Assembly (NCBI GenBank): GCA_958450325.1
Contig: OY288254.1
Coordinates: forward strand, 32,559,577-32,623,576
Reading direction: 5' to 3'
From: Agrostemma githago
Taxonomy: Eukaryota; Streptophyta; Magnoliopsida; Caryophyllales; Caryophyllaceae
Length of the DNA: 64,000 nucleotides
Below, in pieces: positions 1-9,768 of the stretch (its first letter is position 1; every line of letters begins with the position of its first letter). The notes beneath the pieces were generated by a model. That model saw only the letters and a list, made by a program, of their open reading frames with translations, ran no database searches and was not told the origin of the DNA. A program made the translations under genes and the position numbers.

Positions 1-1196
1 GAACTGAATTCGTTGCCGATTTGTGGAGTCGCCACCGAGTCAATTATGGGGACTCGGAAACCGCTCAAGTCAACTTTGATCCCTTGCCGGCTCAAAGTTG
101 AGTGGCACGGGATCTAAAGATAAAGACTTGTACCCTTAAGCACTCCATGCCTGGAATGACTCTCATTGCCAATGGTTTCGGACATCCGGAAACCGTCGAT
201 TCTGTGTAAGGCGTGAGGGTACATATTGGGAAGCCAACATCCGATTGATGTCAACACCCAATCCCGCCCGCACTATAGCGGCCTCTACTAATCAATCGGT
301 AGGCTGATATCCTAGTTCTTTTGTTGTGGTGGAAATACTGCAACATTCGTTGCTTTAACCCTATGCCTTTTGTTATGTCAGTTGTTTAAAGACAAGTAAG
401 TTTTGTCTTCAAAGTAGTTGTGTTTACATTCTTTGCATGCGATTCAGGTGACAAGCAGGCCATGAAAAAGTGCATGTAGGAGAGTAGAGAGTACTAGTAT
501 TACACGTATTAGCAAATCAGTTTTAACGTGATAATACGGATATTAGTCATTTTCGTGGTATACCTTACCTTGTATTCTGCTTAACATGCGTCGGTTCGGT
601 ATTAATAAAGATGCGTCGAACCTAGTAAGGCGAGCACCGGGACTAATACGGAACCCGACTATCGCTTTGTTCAATTTTAGTTGTTTTACGTTTTGAATTC
701 CGTGTTAGGTGATTTAGCATGTGATTATAAGGTCATAAAAGCAATAAATCATACGAAAAACTGTAAATGCGAATGTAAGTAAATCACATAGTGAGGAGTT
801 GCACCCTCGGAGTATACACTAAACGGGACATGATGCATAAATAGTTTGAGAACGGATCTCGGAATTACTCGGGTCTATTTAGTGTGTTTTAGTGTTTATG
901 GTTGAAGTTGGGACGTTACGTATTTTAGTGAATGCTTGTAGACCTAGCGTCCACATCTAGTGTTGTTGTAGTGCATAATAATAGAAAATACGAATATGGA
1001 AAGTTTTGTTTAGATGGCAACCTAATGACGACTCGACTTCAATAGGCGGATCCTCCTAGCTTGACCGGTGACTCCGGCAGAGCTCCGTTACCGTTGCCTT
1101 TCCTGTGGCTACTCCGGCAGAGCTTCATTGCTATGGACTGATTCTGCGGCTAATACGGCAGAACTTCGCTGCTAGACTCGAGCTAGTCAAACACAG
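1..1196 (-). repeat. Tat-1 3' LTR, distal part (window-truncated)
   Basis: Matches 27855-29046 nearly base for base. It is separated from its other part (9050-9757) by Ath-B. The intact site reads CACAG at about 29042-29046. Here CACAG (1192-1196) is followed by the Ath-B LTR, and CACAA (9050-9054) follows its end. No gene lies in it. Confidence 0.9.
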
Positions 1197-2800
1197 TGAT
1201 AAGTGTGGTTTGTAGTGCCTATTTTGTTGTGTTTTGGTCCCATTTCCTTGTAGAATCGCTCCTTGGGAGCGGTTTAGGGGCTTCTTATGCTTCCTTTAGT
1301 TCGTTTCAGGTTCCCGAGACCGATTTGGAAGAGTTGGAGCGATTCCGACTCGATACATACACATTTTGGAGCCAACGGAGTAGAGGAACGATGACTCGAT
1401 GCCTTGGAATCGACCCCGAGACCTCGGGATCCAATCCCGAGCCTCCGAGACCCGATCCCGAGTCCCGAGAATCGACGAGAAGCCCATGAGAGGCAAGGAG
1501 GGACCAAAGAGCTCTTAAGGGAGGCCTACAAAGACCCATCCCGTTCGGGATGAAGGGAACATGAAGCACGGCTACTGTGAGCCCATCCCGATCGGGAAGG
1601 TCCTTCCCGACCAGGAAGGATGGCCCATCCCGATCGGGACCAAGCCTTCCCGACCGGGAAGGGTCAGTTACAGCCCGCATTGTTTCCTTTCTTCTCCTTT
1701 CCATTTGTAACCCTATATATACCCCCCTCTTGTATTAAGACACCATCTTATGTTATCTTATGTTATATCCTCAAAACCCTAGACTACTTTAGGTTAGATT
1801 AGATTAGATTAGTGTAGATTAGTCGGTAATTAGTAGCTAATCTTAGTTTAATCTTGTATTATTGGATTTCTTGAAGAATCCACTCAAGCTTGACAACCTT
1901 GGTGGAATTATTTGGGTTTTCTTATATACAAGTGTTCTCCTTTTCCATTTCCTTTGTAGTATGGTACAATCCTCTTCTCCTTCTACTCATAATCCTTTAT
2001 TATTCATCAAGTTTACATCTTTAGTTCTTGTTTATTGTTTTCACTAGTTTGTTTGTGTATGTTTGGTTGTTTGAGTTTGTTTACCTTGTTTTTGTTAGTA
2101 TTTCCTTTAGATATGTTAGAGTAGTGTTCTTGCTAGGGTTAGTAAGGTGATTAGGGTGTTAATTGAATGATTAAGGGTTTGTTAGAGATGTTGGTGGAAG
2201 ATTTGGGTTTCCTCTTGTTTGATGCACATCACATGTTTGTTGAAATGCTTGATTGATTAAGTATGTACGAATGCTTGTTTTTCTTGCTTTTCTCTTGTGG
2301 GTATTAGTTTGTTTGTGGGTTCGGTTCCCTCATTAAGTTGCGAGAGCCCGGTGAGGACGACCCCTAGGTCGGTCTAATTTGCGAGAGCCCGGATGGGACC
2401 TAGGCCTATAGCATGCTAGAACCCCGTTTGTGTTGTGTATCGCCGAGATGGGTTTTAGGTGGAACCTCTAGGTGAGTCTAAGTTGCGAGAGCCCGGACCA
2501 ATCTAGATCACCCTACTACCTCCTTCACTCTAGTCCTCCCTTGACCATTCCGTTACCCCTTTGACCCCGACCTAATCCTAGCCCGTTTTCCTTAGTTGTT
2601 CTTCTTAGTCATAGTCTAGTCTTCTCCCCTTCTCATCATTCTTTAGTTTAGTTCGTTGACTTAGTCTAGTATTTGGGCCGACCTAGTCTAGACGCCTCTT
2701 ACCGTCCCCGTGGATTCGACCCGACTTACCCTATCTACCCTAGTTAGGATTAGCCGGTTATATTATTGACGGTTGGGACGTGACGAATCCCTACCCATCA
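1197..2800 (+). repeat. Ath-B 5' LTR
   Basis: A 1604-bp LTR, TG...CA. The promoter (TATATATA at 1714-1721) is preceded by five 14-bp palindromes. Downstream are TTAGA-type short repeats (about 1795-1830). The small open frames in the LTR recur in the 3' copy only because the LTR itself is duplicated. Confidence 0.93.
1538..1721 (+). promoter_or_regulatory. Ath-B 5' LTR promoter: palindrome array plus TATA box
   Basis: Five near-palindromes of the form WTCCCGAYCGGGAW lie at 1538, 1585, 1604, 1627 and 1647, each 14 bp. They are followed about 54 bp later by TATATATACCCCCC from 1714. The array is immediately upstream of the presumed transcription start. Confidence 0.7.
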
Positions 2801-2803
2801 ATT

Positions 2804-2821
2804 TGGCGCCGTTGCCGGGGA
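2804..2821 (+). other. Ath-B primer binding site
   Basis: TGGCGCCGTTGCCGGGGA begins three bases after the LTR. It is the PBS usually seen in Athila-type elements, commonly assigned to tRNA-Asp. Confidence 0.9.
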
Positions 2822-3054
2822 CGGTGCTAGTTTAGACTTTGTTTTCCTTTTTGCTTGACTTAGTCTTTGTGTTTGTGTTTTTCTTTTTCTTTTTGTTACT
2901 TTGCTTCTTGTGTGTGTGTGGTTTATTTCTCTCTTGTCTAGTGACCAAAAAGCACTAGACTTCTCACGTTTGTTCTTAGTCTACAGTTTGTGCTTAGAGG
3001 TGGTGATTATCTTCTTCTCGCAACTCAGAGCCGCTTAAACGGACGGTTGCTAGG

Positions 3055-4197
3055 ATGAGTGGTTTCCAACCGGGTATGGACTACGATTTTCGAGCAAGCA
3101 TGGGGTTTGATCTAAACTCCACACACTCGGGAGCCGATATGAGCTACCACTCTTCTTCCATGAACCGAAGCCATGACATGACGTCCCCCTACCATTATCA
3201 AGCTTCTTGGGGGGATCAAGATGGGTATGAACTTCAAGGTTATGAAAACGGCTACCAACAAGTGAACGACTATCACTCCTACGATCATGGTGACTATTAC
3301 TCGAGTTATGATTGTGACCCCACCATGTACACTCAAGATTCACCTTGTGGAAGCCAATACCCCCAAGACCCACAATATTACCCTCCACCCCAACCACAAT
3401 ACGAACCCTATGACCCACAATACTACCAATCACCCCAACCTAGCTACCAACAATATGATGCCCCACCCCTTGGGCATCATCAAGATTATCAAGGACCTTT
3501 ACATGACCCCAATGACCACCAAATGCCGAGCTTGGAGTTTCAACAATCGATGCTTCAAATGCAAAGGAGCCTTCAAGAAACGGCCATTCAATTGCAAAAA
3601 CAACAAGAGGAATTAATGGCCCAAATTCGAAGGGGAAACGAGGCGAGGAATGCTCATTTAAATGCATTAGCGGTTCAAACCGTAATGTCTTTATCCCGAG
3701 CATCACATTTAGATGGAGGATGCCCACTTGAGAAAGAGGAGCAATCTAACCATGAAGCCGCCGATGTAGTTCCCTTTGGAGGAGAAGTTTGCTTTGAAGA
3801 ACCTCAATCGTCTACCCAAAAGAAGACGAATGAGGAGATGACCCTTGGTGAAGGCAACATTGGTGAGGAATTGGAGGAGGATAGTGAGTTGGATGGGTTG
3901 GTAGAGTTTGTGAGGATGTTGGGTGAGATTGTTAGCCTCGAGTTACCCTTGTGCGATAATGTGGATAAGCATCAAGAGCCCCTTGCTAGTACACGGAGAG
4001 ATGGTTTGGAAGAGATTGAAACCGCCGGTAGAAGTTTCGATCCTCTCCTCCATGATGATGTGGGGCCGGATGATGAAGATGGGGAACCACAACTTGAGAA
4101 AAGTGTGGGGGTGTGCAATGAAGAGATGGGGCCAAAACCGCTCTTTGTGCCTCGATTCTTGGAGATGAAGCTTGCTAATGATTGGAGCATTGCTTAG
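3055..4197 (+). CDS. Gag-like protein of Ath-B (380 aa, C terminus frameshifted)
   Basis: This is the only substantial reading frame in Ath-B, starting at the first ATG after the leader. Residues about 45-145 are rich in Tyr, Gln, Pro, Asp and His and look disordered or prion-like. Residues 160-212 form a Gln-rich amphipathic helix, a probable coiled coil (LQKQQEELMAQI). Residues 225-370 are acidic. There is no zinc knuckle, protease, RT or integrase. The frame ends at 4197, but the overlapping frame 4182-4400 carries a tail matching the Ath-C protein, so the original protein was longer. Athila Gag proteins have a Q/P-rich linker and coiled coil after the knuckle, so this could be a Gag remnant. 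A capsid domain is not recognisable. The role is unknown; RNA binding or particle assembly is a guess. Confidence 0.7.
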   Translation: MSGFQPGMDYDFRASMGFDLNSTHSGADMSYHSSSMNRSHDMTSPYHYQASWGDQDGYELQGYENGYQQVNDYHSYDHGDYYSSYDCDPTMYTQDSPCGSQYPQDPQYYPPPQPQYEPYDPQYYQSPQPSYQQYDAPPLGHHQDYQGPLHDPNDHQMPSLEFQQSMLQMQRSLQETAIQLQKQQEELMAQIRRGNEARNAHLNALAVQTVMSLSRASHLDGGCPLEKEEQSNHEAADVVPFGGEVCFEEPQSSTQKKTNEEMTLGEGNIGEELEEDSELDGLVEFVRMLGEIVSLELPLCDNVDKHQEPLASTRRDGLEEIETAGRSFDPLLHDDVGPDDEDGEPQLEKSVGVCNEEMGPKPLFVPRFLEMKLANDWSIA

Positions 4198-4400
4198 GGA
4201 AGAAGAGGTCGGTGAAGCTCGTAGGATGGAGAGACCCCGGAGACTACTATGAAGATGATGTCGGGTCTTGGGATTCCTACTTCTTGCCTCCTCCTTGGAG
4301 GCCGTGGAGGTCGGTTAAGCTCGAGCGCTTCTTGGGCCTTCACTACGATGTCGGTAGCGCGTTCGACTTGCTCCTCCATGCCCTTGAGGGCTACGGTTGA
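4182..4400 (+). pseudogene. C-terminal tail of the Ath-B gag-like protein, shifted frame
   Basis: This frame overlaps the end of the preceding gene. It contains FLPPPWRPW and then DVGSAFDLLLHALEGYG. The Ath-C protein ends with FLPPTW followed by DVARAFDLLLRALDGYG. The match shows that the Ath-B gene lost frame near 4170-4195. The motif is the best-conserved part of the protein between the two families. Confidence 0.75.
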
Positions 4401-4735
4401 AGAATGGAGTCCACCATCCTAGGTTTGACGGAGTTCCTAAAAGAACCGTCATGTTGTATATTCCCCTCCTCTCTTCTTTAGAATTCTTGTGCTTGTATTT
4501 GTGAATTTTGTTTCTAGGACTTCCTTGTTTTTGTGGGATTCTTGTAATTGATTTTGATTATTGATGAGCGTTTTGAGGGAGAGAATTTGATGTTTTCTTT
4601 GAGTTTATTGTGATAGGTGAAGTGAAGGTGACTCCTAGAAAGGAGTGGTTAATGATGGAGTTTGGTTTGCGAGCGAGGAAGTCGGTTTTTGAAGCTTATG
4701 ATAAGCTTTTGGGCTTGGGGAAGCATAGAAGACTC
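4401..4735 (+). other. Ath-B interior, no gene
   Basis: Non-coding DNA between the gag-like gene and the internal palindrome array. No promoter, repeat or reading frame could be supported. Confidence 0.5.
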
Positions 4736-4922
4736 ATCCCGACCGGGAAGAGGGCTTCTCGACCGGGAAGGATGATGAATCCCGACCGGGAAGGAGCCAT
4801 CCCGATCGGGATGAAGGTGCCAAAAATCGGACTCACTGGAGTGCATTCCCGACCGGGACGAGATCTTCCCGATCGGGAAGGGTTCATCAACCCGATCGGG
4901 ACCATCCATCCCGACCGGGATG
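4736..4922 (+). repeat. Ath-B internal palindrome array (8 copies)
   Basis: Eight 14-bp units of the ATCCCGACCGGGAA type in 187 bp, the same motif as in the LTR promoter but in the interior. No clear TATA box follows. Ath-C has seven copies at the matching place (60744-60909). Confidence 0.85.
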
Positions 4923-5294
4923 GTCCCCTTGACTCCACCCACCCATTATGCCCCCTCCCAACCTCCCTACTCCTTCTTGTCCCTTATCATATGATCCATA
5001 CACCTCACTTTACACACCGACATCCACATCAAATTCCACCCCCTCACACCTTTACCACCTCTACCATGCGGTATTATCGAGCTTGAAGGAGGATGACAAC
5101 GAAGACAACAAGCAAGCGCCTATATTGATCTATGAGACGATGGAGAGAGTGAGTTGCTAACCTATGGTACGGCAACTATCCTTTCTTTTCCGTTTTTGTT
5201 GTTGCTTGTTTTCCTTTGTTTATTCCCTTCCCCTTGTGCACTTTCGTGTCTTGATGTCATGGTGGCCTTCGAGGCCTCGGTAGTGGTTGCTCCC
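4923..5294 (+). other. Ath-B conserved non-coding stretch
   Basis: C- and T-rich sequence with many CAC/CCT runs, then a segment with short open frames. It aligns by eye with Ath-C around 60430-60740 in reverse complement. No gene supported. Confidence 0.5.
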
Positions 5295-5524
5295 GACTTC
5301 CGACGACGTGATTACATCGAGAGTCAATCGAAAAATCCAAATTTTACAAGATTTTCACTTTCTTTTTTTGAGGATTTAGTCGGATTTAGGCGGAATCCGG
5401 GCTAGGTGACTTGATTACACCTAGCCCTCCCCCCCCATTTCGTTTTATTTCCTTCTTTTATTTTCTTCCCCCTTCCATATCTTTTTCTCGTCTCGGCCCA
5501 TGGTGACTTGATTACATCCCGGCC
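5295..5524 (+). other. Three-hairpin array with a shared 9-nt loop (Ath-B)
   Basis: Hairpin 1 (5295-5325) has loop ACGTGATTA between 11-nt arms with two mismatches and one wobble pair. Hairpin 2 (5399-5427) has perfect 10-bp arms GGGCTAGGTG / CACCTAGCCC around loop ACTTGATTA. Hairpin 3 (5495-5524) has loop ACTTGATTA with weaker GGCC...GGCC arms. Ath-C carries all three, in the same order and orientation. Confidence 0.7.
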
Positions 5525-6539
5525 GGACACCTTCTACCTTTTCTTCACTTTATTTTTGATTTTTAGCTTTATTTTCGTAGTTTCTTTTTCTTTCTTTTGT
5601 CTCTCCGCACCCTACGATCGAGCATGAGGACATGGCTTGATTTAAGTGTGGGGGAGCGATATTCTAGTATAGTTCGTTATATTCTCTTAGTTTTTCGAAA
5701 AAATCTTAAAAATCCCTAAAAATTTGAAAAATTTTCACAAAAATCAAAAAGATTTTTCTTTTGTGTGTTTTCCCTTTGTGTCTATGTGTCGTGTTGTTTG
5801 TTTTGTTGTGTGTTTGCCCTCTTTTCCTTATAGGTTGCTCGAATCACCGCTAACTTTGGAGAGCTTTCAAGACTTCCGGTAACATCTCTTCACCCCTTTT
5901 TCCTCTTTGTTCCTTGTGGAGTTTGGAGGATTTGTGTGTTGTGGTGTGCTCGGGTGGAGCTTTGTAAAGTTTGAGGTTGATTTGGAGACTTGTTTGGATG
6001 ATAGGGGTGGTGTTTGTTATGTCTATGTGTTTTGTTTTACCTTGTTTTGTTCTTGTTTTGTTGCTCTTGTTTCTTTTTCTTTCGTTCGTTTTCGTCTTGT
6101 CTTTGTTTTGTGTTGTGTTGTGTGTCTTGTGCGTAAACCATTTTCGAAAACCCGGTTTAGAGGCTAGTGTGTGAGTGTCTATTTTCCCTTTCTAGTTGTA
6201 TAAATCGAGTTTTGGACTTTAGTCTAGTAGAATGACCCTAAATCAATGAGTTCGTTGGTCCTTTACCTTGAGTCCACCTAGTTTACTAGGGATTTACTAC
6301 GGGATTTGCACCTTTGACCATTATGACCACCCACGGTGTGAAAAGGCCTTGGTTACCGAGTCTCGTCCCTTAGGTGACCGTGTCTAGGATTGTTTGATTA
6401 GTCCAAGTTCTCCACTTTTTGTGGGTGTGAGAGGGAATGCGCAACCCCGACTTACCCATTCACCTACCTCCTACGCATCTCCACACAATAAAACGCAATT
6501 TGATGATTTCTACCTTTCTTGTCATACAAAGGAAATGCC
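5525..6539 (+). other. Ath-B interior, no gene; contains internal PPT-like site
   Basis: AT- and T-rich DNA. It includes AAGTGTGGGGGAG at about 5644-5656 and an A/T-rich inverted stretch at 5695-5760 (AAAAATTTG...GATTTTT). Both recur in Ath-C. The small open frames are low-complexity and not supported. Confidence 0.5.
5642..5656 (+). promoter_or_regulatory. Internal polypurine-tract-like site (Ath-B)
   Basis: TTAAGTGTGGGGGAG matches the terminal tract at 7409-7422 (AAGTGTGGGGGAGT). It may serve as a second plus-strand priming site. Ath-C has the same site at 59941-59956. Confidence 0.6.
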
Positions 6540-6770
6540 AACAAAGCCAAATCTTGCCAAAAAGGGCAAAGAAAAAGAAGAGAAAAGAAAAAAAAAATGA
6601 AAGAAAGAAAAGAATGAAGAAAAAGAAAAGGCACAAAAGCCAAAAAGAAAATAGAAAAGAAGAAAAAAAGAAATGGCATGGCAACAAACAAATCAAAATG
6701 TCGAAAAGAAAGAAAATGCCAAAAGAAAACCCGTCTCACAAAAAGAAATCCCCACAAAAATAAGCCTTTT
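6540..6770 (+). repeat. Purine-rich tract (Ath-B)
   Basis: About 230 bp of A with scattered G, C and T. It translates as Lys/Glu-rich low complexity. Ath-C has the complement at about 58880-59052, so the tract is a shared element feature. Confidence 0.75.
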
Positions 6771-7408
6771 TCCGACTTTTGCCGTGAAGAGCCTACCAAA
6801 GGACCGAGTCCCGAGGAAGGATGATAGCGGCATTAGTCGGTCTTCCCTCATTTTGCATGTTTTCCACCTTTCTACTTGGACTAGTTAGGCGGTCTTGGAC
6901 ACGGGACGACCCTCTTGGCTCACGCTAAAGGGGGCGGGGTCTCACTTACCTACAGTGTCGACTAACACCGTGGTTCTTCACTTTTCCACTCCGCCGATCG
7001 TCCCGTAGTACGTTTTTAGAAAGTTAGGAGGACCTAGGTAAGTTACCAACGTTTTTATTGCTTGATCGTCATACTATTAGGGTTTAGTTCACCTTGGTTT
7101 GTATTGCTAGCTTTGGTACGTTGTCACCTACCTCGAGTCCTAAACCGGTGCTTCTTTCACCGCTTTTACAGGGAAGCGGTATTTCTTTTGTTTTGGGTGC
7201 AACCGATTATGTGTTTGTTTGTATATTTGTTTGTTTATGTGTTTGGTGTCCGGTTGCATCCACGGTTTTGTCGCAAGACCCAACTTGCCTTGCGGAGTAC
7301 ACTTTTCCTCTAAGTACACTCGCGTGAGTTGAAGGGGCGTAGGGTGCGCTAATACCCACTCGGATAGTTTAGTAGTAGTATGTGCTTACTCGAGGGCGAG
7401 TAAGGGTT
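6771..7408 (+). other. Ath-B 3' interior, no gene
   Basis: Non-coding DNA leading to the terminal polypurine tract. It aligns by eye with Ath-C 58180-58870 in reverse complement, including GCGGTATT- and TTTGTTTG-rich pieces. Confidence 0.5.
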
Positions 7409-7422
7409 AAGTGTGGGGGAGT
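7409..7422 (+). promoter_or_regulatory. Ath-B terminal polypurine tract
   Basis: AAGTGTGGGGGAGT directly abuts the 3' LTR (TGATAAG at 7423). It is the plus-strand primer site. Confidence 0.9.
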
Positions 7423-9049
7423 TGATAAGTGTGGTTTGTAGTGCCTATTTTGTTGTGTTTTGGTCCCATTTCCTTGTAGAATCGCTCCTTGGGAGCGGTT
7501 TAGGGGCTTCTTATGCTTCCTTTAGTTCGTTTCAGGTTCTCGTGACCGATTTGGAAGAGTTGGAGCGATTCCGACTCGATACATACACATTTTGGAGCCA
7601 ACGGAGTAGAGGAACGATGACTCGATGCCTTGGAATCGACCCCGAGACCTCGGGATCCAATCCCGAGCCTCCGAGACCCGATCCCGAGTCCCGAGAATCG
7701 ACGAGAAGCCCATGAGAGGCAAGGAGGGACCAAAGAGCTCTTAAGGGAGGCCTACAAAGACCCATCCCGTTCGGGATGGCCTCATCCCGTTCGGGATGAA
7801 GGGAACATGAAGCACGACTACTGTGAGCCCATCCCGATCGGGAAGGTCCTTCCCGACCGGGAAGGATGGCCCATCCCGATCGGGACCAAGCCTTCCCGAC
7901 CGGGAAGGGTCAGTTACAGCCCGCATTGTTTCCTTTCTTCTCCTTTCCATTTGTAACCCTATATATACCCCCCTCTTGTATTAAGACACCAACTTATGTT
8001 ATATTATGTTATCTTATGTTATATCCTTAAAACCCTAGACTACTTTAGGTTAGATTAGATTAGATTAGTGTAGATTAGTCGGTAATTAGTAGCTAATCTT
8101 AGTTTAATCTTGTATTATTGGATTTCTTGAAGAATCCACTCAAGCTTGACAACCTTGGTGGAATTATTTGGGTTTTCTTATATACAAGTGTTCTCCTTTT
8201 CCATTTCCTTTGTAGTATGGTACAATCCTCTTCTCCTTTTACTCATAATCCTTTATTATTCATCAAGTTTACATCTTTAGTTCTTGTTTATTGTTTTCAC
8301 TAGTTTGTTTGTGTATGTTTTTGTTGTTTGAGTTTGTTTACCTTGTTTTTGTTAGTATTTCCTTTAGATATGTTAGAGTAGTGTTCTTGCTAGGGTTAGT
8401 AAGGTGATTAGGGTGTTAATTGAATGATTAAGGGTTTGTTAGAGATGTTGGTGGAAGATTTGGGTTTCCTCTTGTTTGATGCACATCACATGTTTGTGGA
8501 ATTGCTTGAGTGACTAAGTAGTTAAGAATGCTTGTTTTTCTTGCCTTTCTCTTGTGGGTGTTAGTTTGTTTGTGGGTTCGGTTCCCTCACTAATTTGCGT
8601 GAGCTCGGTGAGGACGACCCCTAGGCCGGTCTAAGTTGCGGGAGCCCGGATGCGACCTAGGCCTATAGCATGCTAGAACCCCGTTTGTGTTGTGTATCGC
8701 CGAGATGGGTTTTAGGTGGAACCTCTAGGTGAGTCTAAGTTGCGAGAACCCGGGAATTACCTAGATTACCCTACTACCTCCTTCACTATAGTTCTCCCTC
8801 GACCATTCCGTTACCCCGACCTAATCCTAGCCCGTTTTCCTTAGTTGTTCTTCTTAGTCATAGTCTAGTCTTCTCCCCTTCTCATCATTCTTTAGTTTAG
8901 TTCGTTGACTTAGTCTAGTATTTGGGTCGACCTAGTCTAGACGCCTCTTACCGTCCCCGTAGATTCGACCCGACTTACCCTATCTACCCTAGTTAGGATT
9001 AGCCGGTTATATTATTGACGGTTGGGACGTGACGAATCCCTACCCATCA
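7423..9049 (+). repeat. Ath-B 3' LTR
   Basis: A 1627-bp LTR, near-identical to 1197-2800. The promoter holds six palindromes (7764-7906) against five in the 5' copy; the extra 20 bp is one more palindrome unit. TATATATA is at 7960-7967. Confidence 0.93.
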
Positions 9050-9757
9050 CACAAGCACCTCGGTATCGAGTGGGGTGCTCGAAGGTGAGGAGTAGCGTCG
9101 ATGTCGCCTTTTTATCGGAACTACGATCGAGTGGATCGTTTGCCTCGGGTGTCGGAGTGCGAGCCCTTAGAGAGAGTATAGAGGGGGAAGAGAAGAATGA
9201 GAATCGTGTGTCGAATAAATGAGTTGAAGGGGGGTATTTATAGGTGTTTTCGGCCCTCATCACCCATATGGGAGCCTGAGCTGAGGTGCACCAATACTCA
9301 GGCGCCTGGGCTTAGGCGCGGGGAGACCAAGACGCGTGGGTTGGGTTGGTTGGGATTTTGAGGATATGATTTTGATACTTTCCAAAACCGAGAGGGAGAG
9401 TATAATACAAAGCTTGGGAGCTAAGGCTCCCGTGCGTGTTACCCTAGCGCCGTGAATATTAGTGGGCCTCGGGTGTGCATCCCGAGGTTCGCTTGGCGCG
9501 GTGTTGACTCGGTTCGTGTTTCGGGACCGACTGGGGGTCCCAGTGTCAGAATTGACTCTATTTAGTGTCTATGCGATCGTAACGACACGACTAAGGCTGC
9601 TATCATGTTAGTTTAATTTGCCCGAGTAATTTATTTGATCCGTTCTATAGGAAAACTACCTAAAACATCGCGAACCTGTGTCGCGTTGCAGTCCTATCGT
9701 CATTGGGTGTTTTTTGGGCACTTCTGCAGCCACCAGGTCCAAAATTAGGTGTCCACA
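9050..9757 (-). repeat. Tat-1 3' LTR, proximal part
   Basis: Homologous to 29043-29750. Read on the minus strand it starts TGTGGACACC after the polypurine tract. The minus-strand TATA-like TATAAATA is at 9235-9242, with the GC palindrome CTCAGGCGCCTGGG at 9297-9310 upstream of it in sense direction. Confidence 0.9.
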
Positions 9758-9768
9758 GAAGCCCCCAC
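9758..9768 (-). promoter_or_regulatory. Tat-1 polypurine tract
   Basis: GAAGCCCCCAC on plus, GTGGGGGCTTC on minus, directly before the LTR start. Tat-2 has the equivalent at 31181-31190. Confidence 0.85.

Larger units (their letters stand above)
1197..9049 (+). mobile_element. Ath-B: complete non-autonomous Athila-like LTR retrotransposon
   Basis: LTRs 1197-2800 and 7423-9049 begin TGATAAG and end CCATCA. The PBS TGGCGCCGTTGCCGGGGA is at 2804-2821 and the polypurine tract at 7409-7422. The TSD is CACAG / CACAA, with one mismatch, and the empty site is visible in the other Tat-1 LTR. The 4.6-kb interior encodes one gag-like protein but no protease, RT, RNase H or integrase, so transposition must depend on enzymes from another element. 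The LTRs differ by few substitutions plus short indels, so the insertion is young. Confidence 0.93.

Noticed and set aside
1196..1489. 97-100 codon frames repeated at 1196 and 7413
   Set aside because: Same LTR sequence twice; antisense frames of equal length also occur. No evidence of translation.
3050..3433. 127-codon antisense frame over the Ath-B gag-like gene
   Set aside because: Shadow of the Tyr/Gln-rich coding strand.
6437..6763. Lys-rich 108-codon frame
   Set aside because: Produced by the purine-rich tract; the Ath-C equivalent does not keep the frame.
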